From positions 3,410,084 to 3,474,083 of the forward strand of contig VWZP01009941.1 in the NCBI GenBank assembly GCA_013396995.1: a stretch of DNA of 64,000 nt, written 5' to 3'. The translations under genes were made by a program, and so were the position numbers. The stretch is from Dicaeum eximium. Its lineage: Eukaryota > Chordata > Aves > Passeriformes > Dicaeidae. Under the pieces are notes generated by a model. That model was not told where the DNA came from. It made no database searches and saw only the letters and a program-made list of their open reading frames with translations. Positions 28,680 through 41,900 of this stretch are shown here, piece after piece; positions within the stretch are counted from its first letter, which is position 1, and each line of letters opens with the position of its first letter.

Positions 28680-30424
28680 GTCTCTGGAAAAATTCAGATA
28701 AATTGCTTTCTAGTGTCCTCTCTTCCTGGAAACTTCCTGGTGCTAAAATGGAAATGGGTAGTTGCCTGGATGAGAGGAAAGAGTATTGTTTGTTTGACCC
28801 TATTACAGATGGAATTGTCATACACTGAAAAAATGGAGATGCAACCAAAGCAACAAAAATCTTCAGAAGTAAGCTAATTATGGATGATTCAAAATAAATT
28901 CTCATGATCCTTGCATTGGAAATTTGACTGTAAAGTCAACACCTTTGGGTGTAAATAAAATGAGAAACCCATCTATGTCCCAAAAAAAGCAGATCATCTC
29001 TCACTCACAGCCATCAATGCCACTGCTCAGGACATCCTCCCCTTAAACACTGATATTATATGGTTATGTAGTTTATTCAAACAAGACTGTTGATGGATGC
29101 AGTGGGAATATATAATTTTCCCAGGTGTGCTGCCAGATCCACGCCCTTGTACTGCACCTGTGAGCTACTGAGTTGAGAATTAGGTGCTACTAATGGTACC
29201 TGGTACTGAGATGAACAGCCATGGTGATCGGGTCCAGAGGTGTTGGTTTTACATGCTCCCACCCTTTTATTCCATCCCAAAGCTTCAGTTCCTCAGTTTG
29301 AGTCAGCACTTCGTGGGAAAATTATGCAAATGATTTCTGAGCCTGAGGGGAGAGAGTATATATTGCAGAGAACAGTTTTCAAGAAGCTCTTCTTGTTACT
29401 TTTGAAATCCATGTTAATGCTATGGGGTAAAATGTCTAAACTGTATTAATTCCAATTATTTCAAAGTTTCTGTGTGAAAGAATGGAGAAATATAGAGTAT
29501 TGCAAGTTTTAACATTTATTACATAGATTAAACAAATAACTGGGTTAATCCAGTATTTGTAGAGAAGAAAACTCAAAATACATGTGCTCAGCTTTTCTTG
29601 TCTACTTTAAGAAGTAAACCTTTCTTAAATGTTTTCTGAATTGTTTGCTTTTTCCGTTAAGATTTTATTTCCATCAGAAAAAAAAGTCTGAGGTTCATTG
29701 TAGGAAATAAATATCTTACATTATAAAATGTTAACTCTGCATCTAAATCTGTCATGTTGCAAGAGCTTATAGTTGTGAAGAACAAGCTTAAGCTTTTTGG
29801 TTTTTTTGATACTTGAGTGGCTGTTTATAGTTCAAGAGAAACAGTATTTCCCAAGATTTTATTTTAAATTATCTTATATCTACTTGTATGCAGACCACAT
29901 ACAAATCTGATCAGCTAAAATTAACTTTTGTTATCAAAAGAGGAGAAAATGACAGAATGTCCTGGTACTATGTGCAGTAAAATGAAACCCAGTTGTCACA
30001 TGAGGCCAACCGAGGTCCTGAAAATAAAGGAAATTGCCAAGGGAAGAGGGAGCTGGCACAAATGAAGCAGGCTTTCACTCTAAAATTGGGACTGTTCTTT
30101 CTAACATGCATCCACAAGTGGCATGAGGGTGTAGCAACAACAGACTAGCCTTTTAGATGGTCATGATCTTATGCTAATTTTAACTATTTCTATAGCTACT
30201 TAACTTTTCTTTGCTAGTGAATTTCTTGTTGGATTAGGAAAATATAAATGAAGAATACCATGGCTGCAGTACAGATGTACCACTTGTCATCACTGGCAGT
30301 GTACACAGTAAAATTATTTTGCATTTAGAGAAAGTTAAAATATATTTTCTCTTTTAGAAAGTGTGAATGGTTTCACTGGGCCAAATGTTTGGTGCTAATG
30401 GGGGAAGAATGCACCATGTTTGTC

Positions 30425-30868
30425 ACTGGTCACAGCCAGCACAGCTTCATGAGGCACAAGTCCTTCTACAACAGGGGTAGCCCAACTGGCTGATCTAGGA
30501 AAGCCAGTAGATGTGATCTTTTTGGACTTCAAAAGCTTTTGGTACCATCTCTCACAGTACCCTCCAGAGCTCTCTTCAACATCTTCATTATCCACTGGGA
30601 TGGAGGATTCAAAGGATACTAAGTAAGTTTGCCAAAGATACTAAATTGGGAGAAGCTGTTGAGGCCCTGCAGAGAGACCTGGACAAACGAGAGGACTGGG
30701 AAATCTCCAACTGCATGAAGTTTAACAAGGGCAGGTGCTGGATTCTGCACCTGGGATGGGGCAATCCTGGCTGTGTGTACAGACTGGGGAATGACTTGCT
30801 GGAAGTCAGGGCTGCAGAAAGGGACTTGGGGGTCCTGGCTGATGGCAGGTTGAACTTGAGTCAGTAGG
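30425..30868 (+). mobile_element. CR1 LINE fragment, part of reverse transcriptase, broken
   Basis: CR1 is the dominant non-LTR retrotransposon of birds. The fragment opens with DNA similar to the CR1 stretch for GHSQHGFMKGKS, then runs through a decayed part with stops and frame changes. It then gives an open segment of about 75 codons (30622-30866) with ILSKFAKDTKLGEAVEALQR, DLDKREDWEISNCMKFNKGR and AAERDLGVLADGRLNLSQ, all typical of CR1. The catalytic FADD box reads FAKD, so the polymerase is dead. The element is truncated at both ends. The usual CR1 3' tail is missing and similarity stops abruptly after the LNLSQ codons at about 30866, which suggests a later deletion. It lies in the same orientation as SPIDR. 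Confidence 0.9.
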
Positions 30869-33371
30869 ACCTTTTTTATTTCTTTAGCAAGTGCCCCATG
30901 GAGTGGAAAGGGACAGCTGAGTGTCAGTTACTTCACCAGTTAATGTGAAAATAGGAGAGAAGATTTCTCCTTGCTTTGAAATGAGAGAAGATGGAAATTG
31001 CCCAATCTTGAGAAGAGGATATATATTTGTTTTGAATTATATGGAGTCCTTTGTATAGCGTGTACGAGAAGACAACTCAGTAAAGAGTGTTGACTTCAAA
31101 TTAAGTCTGTAAAGGAGTAAACTTGAATGAATAGGGGGTTATTTTTGGTAGGTGTCCTGCTGAACTAAAACCTTAATAAATAAACACAAAGAGATCTCCA
31201 GCACTTCAGAAGGATTGAAAATTACTTTTCAAAACACAGCAGACTCTGCTCTTTTGTTGTTGTTTTCTATTAACCTCATTGGAGTTGGGAGATAGGAACC
31301 AGCCTGAAGTCACAGATCAGGCTCAGTATTACTTTTTGGTGATAGCTGGCACAAAACTCTTCAGTCTTGCTGGTAAACTTTGTGGGAAGGGCAATTATTA
31401 GAACATGAGCTGTTGTACAGGGTGCTGAGCTTTCTTACGGTCATCAAAGCTGTTTTTCATGTGGATATTGTTGGACATGGACAGTAAAGGAAACGTGTTG
31501 TTTTAAATACAGTATTTCAACAAGCTCAGATCTAGTATGGAAATAGGACGTGAATTGCTGCTTTTAACTCTGTCTGCCTTCAGGGAATTAAAGGAACAAA
31601 ATAGCTGTACTGGAAGTTTTGTGATTAAAAATAAAAAGGTTATGGGCAGTGGAGATGGTATCTGAGCAGCTTGACTTCGCCGAGCAGTCTTTGCATTAAC
31701 AATTTGCCAAATGTGTTCAATTTGCTCATAGTAAAACGTTTAGGGGGCAAGTTTGAGGTGCTGGTCAGGAAAGTATACATCCTAAACTAGTTTTTATTTT
31801 TTCAATAAAATAGGTTGTCAGTTCCCTTGATTACAGAATTGATCACAGTATCTCACAGTACATGCATAAGTGTTTTACAGTGTGGGCACCTGTACTGTTT
31901 TGGAAGGAATGAGTAGTTTTCAAATGCTGTTGTCAGCAAATCTGTTACCTTGTGTAACACAAATCACCTTTTCCTTTGTTTTATGTGTTTGGGCTAAAAA
32001 GGGGGTTGATCCTCCTGGGTTGCGGTGGTGTTTAACCTCCTTTATTTCTCCCTGTTTAAAAGAAACAAACCATAAGGTACCAACTGTTTCTCTGGCCATA
32101 CAAAGTCTTTTTGTGAATGGCACGTCCTTGAACTGTGTTTTCTAATTTCCTGAGCTATGAAACAGTATAAAAACAACATTTCTGATGACTAGCTGAGAAC
32201 CTGTCATAAATGCATTCTTAGTTATATTTTATGTTCTTCAATCAAGCAGATGCAAATTGCTTTATGATGTTTTCTGTTTAAACTATTTTAAACTGCATTT
32301 GGAATGTGAGTGGAAGGATGATGATTAATAAATATCGGTGTACTTAGCACGGAGGGCTACTAAGGAAAGTCAGAGTTTTACTTTTCATGGACCTTTGTTA
32401 TATCTGGTATCCTAATACAGACATGGTCAGCAAATTAGTAATGAAATTGTGAGCATCAGTGGGACCCTCCTGGTAGTCACATCAGGCCTAAAACAGGAAT
32501 TATGTCTTGCTCTTGTGTGCAGTAGCCACAGAATCAGAAACTTGCTTTCTTTCCTTCATGCTATGGGGCGTTCCTGCCATAGGTGTAACAGTAGTGGGCT
32601 TGCAGAAGAATAGGAACTGATTGACTGGACACAACAATAGCCCTGGTCAGGAAAAAAGGGGGAAATTAGGCTGTAAGCCAATAATAGCTGCTCTCTTTTG
32701 CAGGTACTTTAAGGGTTTCTTGCATTGTTTGAACAAATAAAATACATTTCTCTGAGTGGCATCTGTGGAGGGAATGAAGTAGGAGAACACTTGTGTTGAA
32801 CAGTTTTCTCTCAGCAAAACAAGGTTTTGAGCTACTAACTGTATAGTGTATTGCTGCAGTCCAACCACAGAGTTCAGATGCAGACTCATGCATGCAAGAC
32901 TTCCAAACAAGCAATCTAAAAATGCATTTTACTGCTGCATTTTTAAGCCTAGCTGAGCTGGCATCTACCAGTTCCAGCATGGCTCATGTAGGCCACCCAG
33001 CCAAGCTGAATTACAGCTGCATCTGAGAATGGTTCCCTGGTAAGAAGAGAAATTGGGTGGACAGTTTGTTGGAGTCTGTAGAACTGTTTGCCCGCAAGTG
33101 TTGTGGTGTGGTAATGCTTCAGTGCTCAAGTCTGGGGGGGAAATGTGGATGAGCACAGTGCTACCAGCAGAGTAGGTTATCCTGCATGAACTTTTGTGCT
33201 TGGCTGTGCTGCTCTTGGAACCAGAGCTTCCATTGCACTTCTGTATTAGTTGTCTGTCTTAAAGTCCCCGTTGAAACCAGGATTAAACCAGGTTGTTAAG
33301 CTTACTTAGAACTTCACTGGAGCCCAATATTATCTAAACATTTTTGTTTGTTTTCTTTCCTTAATATAGCA

Positions 33372-33421
33372 GGGTTCATATCTTGTTAAGTGTGGGTTCA
33401 TAGCTTGTTAAGTCTGGGTTC
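33372..33421 (+). repeat. 22-bp tandem repeat, about 2.2 copies
   Basis: The units start at 33372, 33394 and 33416, each beginning GGGTTC. The first two full units share GGGTTCATA and CTTGTTAAGT and differ at only two positions. This is a small recent local duplication. Confidence 0.9.
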
Positions 33422-34839
33422 TTTATTTTGATGCTTTTGGGATTTTCTTCCTCTGCGTTTCTTTCCTTGATGCCTGACACCAGCCTTAGAGATGTAGCAA
33501 TGTAAACTGCAAAACTTCTATAGGTCATTTTGGCTTAAACAGGGCTCTTGTAGTCCAGAGTTCATTCTGTGATCTGCTACTTAGATGTTTAGCCATTGCA
33601 TCTGATAATTCTTGTGATAATTATAATTTTGAAAAGTCTATAGTTGTTCATTAAAAATTCAGCTGACACTGCTAACTACTTTTTATATCATGGGTTGACT
33701 TGTCTGTAGATGAAATTGCTTAATAACTGGTAACCAAAGAGATTTTTTTTTTTTTACAACTCACCTGGAGTCCTGCTTAGCCTTTTTAGCTCCTTCTCAG
33801 TATCCACAGGTGTGTGCCTTCCCAGTTTCACATTTATGATGTGAGCTTTAGCAAGCTATTTGTCTTTTTTAACTAAGCCAAAAAATTTTCATCATGCGCA
33901 CAAATAGTCATAAAGTGGTTGTATGCTATATCTGTTGATTCCTAAACCAGTTTAACTCAAGGACACATTTCACTTTAGTAGAAATCTTTATTAATATATT
34001 CGGCAGTACTTGTGGAGAAACTTCACACTGCAACAAAAGAATGAAGTAGGTCTTTATGCAAATAACTTCTTTGAAGCCAAACAAAAATGCTCAAACACTC
34101 CCACAGTAGTCCAAAGCTCTTTGTAGTAGCCCAAAGACAGCTTCCAACACATACATCTTCTTGTTCTTAAAAGTGAGAAATTATGTCTTCTGGCTTTGAA
34201 TCCAAGGGTAGGAATTGCTTTAGTGTTACCTGAAGTGTATTTGTGCTACATGCCCCTCCTGCTTCTCACCTTGGGAATGCTAAATTAATTTCATCTTGGA
34301 GAGTGTTCAGACCACTGAAACGGCACACTTGACCCAGCTTGTGAAATGAATCATAGGGTCAAGTATGGGTAAAAGAATATTTTTGTGATCACTCCTTGCC
34401 AACAGACAAACAAATCTGTGAGGGAAAAGAAAACCCAACCTGTTATAACTAGTGGTTACACGGGTTTGTTTTGAATTTGCAACTGTCTCTGGTTTCTAAT
34501 AGGATCTGTTCATAAGTGCAAGGGAAAGTTAGGAACTTTTTTTTACACTCCTCATACTGGAGACAGGACTGAAAACGTGAAGATTTTGGACACCCAGATA
34601 CTGAAAATGTTTTGTTGTCTATGTTGACCCTAGGTGTATGTTTTGTTGGGAGTAACTCCATTGGAAAACTCAAAATTAGGAGAACTAATCTACAAAACAT
34701 AATTTTACTGTATGATTCTGTCTCTAAGGGTCAAAGCATACATATATATATTTACATATACATCTGTCCTGTGGCTTGTCACTTGGCAAAACCAAATACT
34801 GATTCCTAGCAAAACTGAGCATTCCTTTATTCTCTGCAG

Positions 34840-34940
34840 GGGCGGGCTAGCTGAGAGGTTATGTCGGCTCCAGAACAGAGAAAGATCTGCCATTAGCTTT
34901 TGGAGGCATCAGTGTCTTTCAGATGACAAAATCCCCTCAG
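34840..34940 (+). CDS. SPIDR: SPIDR internal coding exon B (101 nt)
   Basis: This short exon completes the split Arg codon from exon A and encodes GGLAERLCRLQNRERSAISF followed by WRHQCLSDDKIPS. It is nearly identical to the human block GGLAERLNGLQNRERSAISL then WRHQC, and is the best-conserved piece of the gene in the window. The acceptor is a good pyrimidine tract ending TCTCTGCAG (AG at 34838-34839). The donor is CAG|GTAAGAAG at 34941. The exon ends with one base of a codon, and exon C supplies the other two. Its phases (2 in, 1 out) mean that skipping it would shift the frame, so it must be constitutive for a full-length protein. The conserved basic RERS and WRHQ motifs suggest a structured or binding segment, but I cannot assign a biochemical role from sequence alone. 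Confidence 0.95.
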
Positions 34941-35989
34941 GTAAGAAGCATTACACAATACCACTGTGAAAGTATTATACCTACATGTATGTATCTATGG
35001 TCTATGTAGGCATAAAAGCGAAGTTTATATTATTTGCTGGTCTTCTCTCACTTGGGTCTAATGCTATCTTGATTGTCTTCTGAGCTAATAATTGCTTTCC
35101 TGGTAAATATGAAGGTTTCTAACAACTCAGTCATCGTTTGAATGTATAAGGTAAAGGATATATTTTAAAGAGCCTCCATCTAAGTTCTTCACAGCTCCTT
35201 GATTTCCATCCTCACATGGAAAAACACTGTTTTCATCAGGTTATAGGGCAATTCAAGTTTTAATTTATGGCTGTTCGGATTTTTTGGGTGTTTTTTTTTT
35301 CTTTCTTTATAATCAACCTTTCCTCTTGTGCTTTTGCTTTGTGATCACTTCTTGCCAACAAACAAACATGGATAAAAATTCATGGATAAGTGCTGAAATT
35401 GTGAATGGCACTAAGTGTGAACAAATAGAGCACAACTATGAAATGAGTGTGAAGCATAACTATAGTGTGTGCACCACTTAAAAAGAAACAGTGGGAGTCA
35501 TGCAAATTAGTTACTGGTGACTGATAGCACCACCTTTCAGTAGTGTTTCTTGAGAGGTAATGGATTCATAGAGTTTAAGTATAAAGAAGTAGTTACGTTT
35601 TTTAATCAACTTGTGTGTGTGTGACTATAGTCTACAAAATGTCAAGCATTTATTCTGTATTAAGCTGACTGCTTCTTTTTGAGCATATATTTTTAAGCAT
35701 ATATTAACTTGCATTTATTTTTCAGAAAGTCCTCTGGTCTTAATTTAAAAACACATGGATAAGTGAATCTATAATTTACCTTAAGAGTTTGTCCCCAGTT
35801 CTATGCCTAAATTTTTAAAGGTGTTTTTTCTTCCAAATCTGAATTTATCTGGCTTCAGTTCACCTCTTTTGTTTCTTGTTTGTCCCTTAAAGAGCTCTTC
35901 AGTATGTGACATTTTTCCCTTTTTGGCACTTGCATAGCAAAACCTCTGCTGCCTCACAATTTTCATAAACTAAACAGACTGAACTCTTT

Positions 35990-37080
35990 AAGGGTCTCTA
36001 AAGCATTTTTATCAGTGTTCAAGTGACTTTCTTGGCTTTTTACTGGACCCTCTCAAACTTTTCAGAAGGGTCTTAAGAATAAGGATAGCAATTCTATGTT
36101 CTTCTAGTTTTAGTCTCATTAAAATCATTGGCCAGTCCCAGTTCTCTTCTCAGGCTCCTGGATATTGAAGGCCTGTGATAAGTGTTTGAGTCTGGTTTGG
36201 CTTTGGTCACAGCATGGTCCTGGGACTTCACCTTGAATTGATTGTCCAGTATGAGTTTGTAACCTCTACAGCTATTTTTTTCTGAAATGCTGTTTCCCAC
36301 TCTTCAGCTACTCTTTCTGTTTCTTCTGCCTAAACACAGGGAAGTATTTGTGCTGTATTGTGGCTGATTTTAGTTAAGTAGTCCAGCTAACCATGCAGTT
36401 CAGATCACTGTGTAGCTCAAGCCTGTCCTCTTTTAGTCACAGATTTGCTTGAGTTTGTGGTATTCACACAGTTTCTTTATGTCACTGATGAAACAATTTA
36501 ATAGCATGACTGTTTACTTGCAAGTCCTGCTGGAACTGCTGTTACTCAGTTGCAATTCTCCACTGGTAAAAAGCTCTAACTGCAATTCACAAAGTTAGCT
36601 CTCAGGATTTTAATTTTTTTTTGCATTCCACTCTGAGGGTGCGTTACTCATAGTGAAAATGGCTGATTTTTCATAAGAAGGTTGTATGATTTAAAGTTAC
36701 ACCCAAACTGTTGGCTGAAGCCTGGTCTCAGTTTCTCACTGGAGTTTAGAGGGCTTACATCCCTTGGCCGTTTGCATGCTGTGTGTTCAAAATGCCACCC
36801 ATGCGGAATAGTGCGTTGTATTTCTGACCTTAATTCCTTACTTATTTTTCCAGCCACTTTGCCTAGATCTGATGTCAGGCTAGTTGGTCTCCAGTTGTTG
36901 TAAGCCTCTTTGTTTGCCCTTCCTGAATAGTAGCACAGTATTATCATCCTTCCAGTCTTCTGGAATTTCACCAGTGTCTGAATACACCCTAGAAAGTGAC
37001 ATCAGAGAACCAGAGATGTCTTTAGCCAGCTCTTTTCAGAAATGCTATGTTGAAAATTGTGCAGGCATGCTTACTTAAAA
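35990..37080 (-). mobile_element. Ancient CR1/L3-like LINE fragment, heavily decayed, reverse orientation
   Basis: The + strand carries motifs I recognise as the antisense of an old amniote non-LTR element: ATGTCAGGCTAGTTGGTCTC, CAGTCTTCTGGAATTTCACC and TTAGCCAGCTCTTTTCAG. The reverse strand has an open frame (36648-36971) with WRPTSLTSDLGKVAGKI, like the LINE reverse-transcriptase block NYRPVSLTSVPGKIMEQI. Further similarity seems to extend left (ACTGGACCCTCTCAAAC, ATGAAACAATTTAATAGCAT). Many substitutions, indels and stops show it is old and inactive. The boundaries are approximate and the exact family (CR1, L3 or a relative) cannot be settled by eye. Confidence 0.6.
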
Positions 37081-38897
37081 CCATGGGAAGCTACTTCATC
37101 ATTCTTACGTGGTGTGAAGTCCTCTTGCTGCTTCTCAAATATGGAACAGAAATAGATATTGAACAGGCTTACCTTTTCTAATAAAATGAAATGCACTCTG
37201 TAGTAACAGACCTCCAACATTGCTAATATGCTAATATTCTTTTTGTCCTAGTTTCATATGTGTCATTACAAAACCTTGTGTTTGGCTGCTCACCATTTTG
37301 TTAGACCAACTTCTAGGCTGAAATATTCCATGCTAAACATCTGCCGCTGGCTGAATTCCTTTCTTTGATTCTTCTTCTTTCTTTCAGAAAATGAGTCAGA
37401 ATTGGTTAGCATTTTATGAGAAAAAAGGCTATGGGAAAATATCTTGCTCTATTCTTAAGTACATTTAAAAAATCCTGATGAGTGTCTTTAAGATGATTTA
37501 GTTTTGGCAGAAGATGAACTATTTCTGGGATGTGCCTTTTCCATCATAACAAAAAATGTACAAGAAGTCTTCAGGACAAACTACTGGTGCATTTACCCTG
37601 CAAACATTTGTTACAATTTTTGAAAAACGCTGAACATGCTACAAATTTAGGAATACACTTCAACTTCACAGCTTCAATTTCACTTCCAATTCTCAATCCT
37701 TATTCAAAAGTATAATGATTTAAAAATAATCATTAAAATAGCTGTGATAATATTTTGAGGATACTTTTTCATCTAGAGCAAAATTTATTTTTGGTAGTTG
37801 TGTTCTTAGAACGGCCATAATGCTTTGTGTCACCAAAATGAAATTGGTGTTTGGTTTGGAGAACATCAGATGGAATGGTTGAAATTTTAGTAATGTAACT
37901 AGATAACCTTCTCTTTGCTTCTAGTCAGGAATGTGAAGTGTCAGCACAGCAAATGTGTGCCACTTTCAACTTTCATCTCTTTAGGTTCAAGTTAAGGCTG
38001 TCTCACTAATCTAAAAATCTTCTTGAATTTTATTTCCCTTCTGTTTTGCCCAGTAATATTTCTAAGCCACACTGTTTCCAGAACTGTTTCTTCAGCACAG
38101 AATTAGAGGGAAGAACTTTTCAAATAACAAACTCATTTGAGTCACTAAAGAATCCTGAAGATTAATGTGGAGGATTGAAGTAACTGAGTTGCCGGGAGAG
38201 CTGTCACGTCATTTTGGATATCCCATAGACATGCAGAGCAGAAGTTCATTGCTAAAGCAGTGGGGAGCAATTTCAAATGAGATTGGATTAAAGTACTCCT
38301 CACATACGAGATTTAAGAAAGAATGTTTCTAGAAGTTCCAGCTGTCACCCCCATTAGACATTTCATGTTGCAGAATTTTATGCCTTAATTTTTCTGTTGC
38401 TTACTTTTAGGTTGTATCCATGTCCATATTACTCAAAACCCCCTAGTTTTAGGCTTTGTTTTTTCAAAAAATCCCTGTCTGTTACCTCCCTGACCCCTTT
38501 CTGTAAGTAACCATTGTGGTTTGGCTGCCTCTTGGTCACTGGGATGAATCACTGCCCAGAAGAGAGCACCTCCTTTCAGCACGCACTTTCTGTGTTTGTG
38601 CAGCGCTCAGGGTCTCACTGGGGCTGACTCATTCTGCAGGGTAAAGAATGTCCAATAGGTAGGTAGAGGCAAATGTCAGGCTCTGCCACAAATCCAAGAT
38701 TTTCTGTTCTTCACGAGATGTAAAAGAGGGGCTGAGGTGCAGGCCATGTAACAGCAAGTCTCTGGTGAGCCAAGCTGATGGTTTGAGGGTACTCTGTGCA
38801 AGGGCTTGTAGACCCTTTGCAGGCTTTTTTCTGTATGCAGTGCTGCAACTTCCCCCATGAAGTTTCCTGTTTGGGCAAAGAGGAGATCTGGACGGAT

Positions 38898-38948
38898 GAA
38901 AGAGAGAGAGAGAGAAAAAAAACCAAACCCACAACAAAAACCCAAACC
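38898..38948 (+). repeat. GA repeat followed by A/C-rich tract
   Basis: About seven GA units, then an A run, then CAAACCC-type sequence. Low complexity. Confidence 0.85.
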
Positions 38949-41900
38949 TTTTTCCTGTCAACATCTGCTGGAAGAAAAAATAGTGGTTTTCTCAGTTACA
39001 TTTAGACAACCTTCCTGTCTATAGGAAGGGACACTAATATTTAAAGCAAACTCTTGTAGATTCCTACTGTAACTTCTGAAATTTTGCTTTCTATACATCC
39101 TGCCTTCTATTGGTTTTGTTTGTCTTGCAGCTATCATCAAAGCAGTTCTTTACCTTAAATGCAGAAACATTGTATTCTCTATTAATTGTATTTGTAATCT
39201 GGTGCAAGATTTGGTATTTGTTGATCCAGGGTTAAGATTCATGATTGTGTTACAACTGAATTGAGTAGTGAACTGACAATAAAAGAAAACCATTGATCTT
39301 TCCTTCCAAACTGCTCCTTCCTCTCAGGGAAAAGTGACCTTCAAGGGGCAACAAATTTTCAGTTTGCTGAGGCAAATGGAGCACATACATGAGGGGAGGA
39401 GGGTGAAGCCCTGGAGATGAGGACAGGGTTTCACATGTAATATGTTTTCAGGAAGGCTGAAGGGTTTACAGAAGAGGATATAAACAATCACTCCCTTTCT
39501 TCCACTTTTAGTGACTAGTTAAGATGATTTTAGAAGAAATTATTTTAGCAGCTTGAATGCCATGAAACTTGTACATGATTAAGAAAATATAGGTAGCCCT
39601 TAACAGGGTTTTCTTTACTATGTAAAATTCTTCTAAAAAGACAGAAATCTGAGATTTGCTAGTTGCTGCTTATTTTCTTAGTTCTTGATAGTTTGTTTTA
39701 TTATTTAAGAGTTAATACTATAAATTAGAGACATGGCAAATGGCCAATTTTTTTTTCCTAGCCAACTGTCTGAACTTGTTACAGCACTGGAAAGGAAAAA
39801 ATCAAATGTAAACTTGTCTTCTTCAAACAAGAATTTTTTGTAGTGTTTTTGTTTTCCTATGAGAAACAATAATGACATGCATAGTCTCTTTAAGTAGCTT
39901 ACATATGTTCTTACAAAGAATGTGTAGTGTTTAAAGCACAGCCAAATTCAGCAGACTTTAAAAAATTTATATAAATGTGGCAAGAAGCCATCATGCCTAC
40001 GAGAGACTTGGTGTGTTTCTGAGAAAAATCTTTTTGAATGGCTTCAGAAGTTACCAGCCCAGGAAGAATAACAACATGTATAGATCAGAATAGCAACCAG
40101 ATGGTTTTTTACAGCCTGTGAAAACCTTTAATTCAGACCTGGTTTTCAGCATTGACTTTGAATTACAAGGGTCTGATTGGTATCTACCTGCTTGCTGAGT
40201 TTGTTATGCCTGCACCTGCAAGTTATACCTGAGGGCGGAGGAAGAATAATGGGATGCCAAGCAAAAGAATATTTTTGGTTTTGTTTATGCCTGTAATTTG
40301 ATGTTTTATACTTTTTATGCTTAAGAATGAAAGTAAAACTTTGTGGCTTGAACCAGAAAGTGGCTGGCTATTCTTCCACTGCAGATAGTATGTGATGTCC
40401 CAGGAGAGTGTCTGTTAACTGCAGTTTTGGAACCACATTTGACAATTAGAAGTTAAATTATGTTGGGATGAAATAATGCCTTTGAAAAATAACTGAGTGA
40501 GACAAATTTGGAAGAGTGTTGCTAGTTTGCTTTATTAAACAAGGCATGAAGTGGAATTTTCTTTGTTTCCTTTATATTCTATAATGTGTATTTGACCTAT
40601 TCATCTGAACCAAAGGCAAAGGCAAATTCTTTGTGCAGTGAATACTATTCCCAACCTTAATTGCCCACAATTCTTTGTACTTTCAGTGGGAAAGTTTATT
40701 TCTATAAAAGCTATATAAAAGCTTTTACCTTGGATTAGTAGAAATTTGACTTGAGTGTGACACCTCTATTTTGCATACTGCATATTTGTAAAGAATTTCC
40801 CAGTTAAGAGAAAGTATAACTTAACTTCTCCACCATGTTTTTTAGAAATGTCCACTAGATATGTCAGATATGACTGTCAGATACAGTAAAAATTTGCTTC
40901 TAAACTGCAGTTCATGAATACTATTTGTTTGATAGTTCTTTGAGCAAAAGTAACTGTAATTTGTTTTTCTTAAAAGTATCTGTCCTTTCCCTATATCATT
41001 CAGATATCACTAAGATAAAGAATTGTGACTGTTTAGCTGGTAAGAACAAGTTGCCTTCACTATTTTTCACAAAGCATGTATTTGTTACCAGTTTTTCAAA
41101 TACTAATGTGGCTTCAAGCAAGCTCATCTTCCTCCCTTGTGTCTTCTTATGAGTTTGTAATGGCTTTATTCAGAAAGCTCTACTTGCATAAGGGTTATTT
41201 TTTAGTTTATTTAAAAGGAAGGTGGTGAAATAGTATTCCTTTTGCATCTTGTCATGCTTGCTTGGTCTCTTTTATCAATGTGACTTGTGAGGTAAGTCTT
41301 GTGGCTGAGGAGTTTTTTTGTCAGTCTTGCCTTTCATGATAGTTCACATGTATACTTGTAGGTATGTATGTGGTCCTTATCACTATAGACTTTTTATTAT
41401 CACAATAATAATAATTTCCACTCCATTCTTCTTCATTCTTGGATATGAGTTGGGTTTTTTCTGGAATGCTCAGTGGAGCAGAGCCATTCAGTGCTTGGCA
41501 TTTTCCTAAGCTTCAGGGGTTTTTTTTCTAAGATGTGGTCTGTGTTGTTGTAGTTCACTGTTTTCTGCATTCGTACTGTGGCCTTTATGAACCTATTTCT
41601 GCCTTGTGTCATGTGATTGTTACATTCAGTTATATTCAGATGGGCACATCACATCCTGCAGCCCTGTGGGTGAGATGTGTTCTTACAGCATGGCAGGATT
41701 TCTACATTTTCAGCAAGAATGGAAAATAGAAAAATTCAGGAGTACCTGCTGTTATAGACTGAACTTGGCTTTGTTTTGCTCTTGATGTGGTGGTGTTCCT
41801 GTTACTTCTGCTTGTCTGATCTGCATGGAGGTGCGCTGGCTATCCCAGATGATACGTTCAAACCATGCAGAATTCAGTCTGCTGTCCTGAAACACTTTGT

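Larger units (their letters stand above)
26680..34839 (+). other. SPIDR: SPIDR intron between exons A and B (8,160 bp)
   Basis: A complete GT-AG intron, donor GAG|GTAAAT and acceptor TCTCTGCAG. The split Arg codon and the uninterrupted match to the human protein across the junction mean no coding exon is missing here. It contains an A/C-rich stretch (28599-28679), a CR1 LINE fragment (about 30425-30868) and a 22-bp tandem repeat (33372-33421). The remaining sequence shows nothing I can name. Confidence 0.9.
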
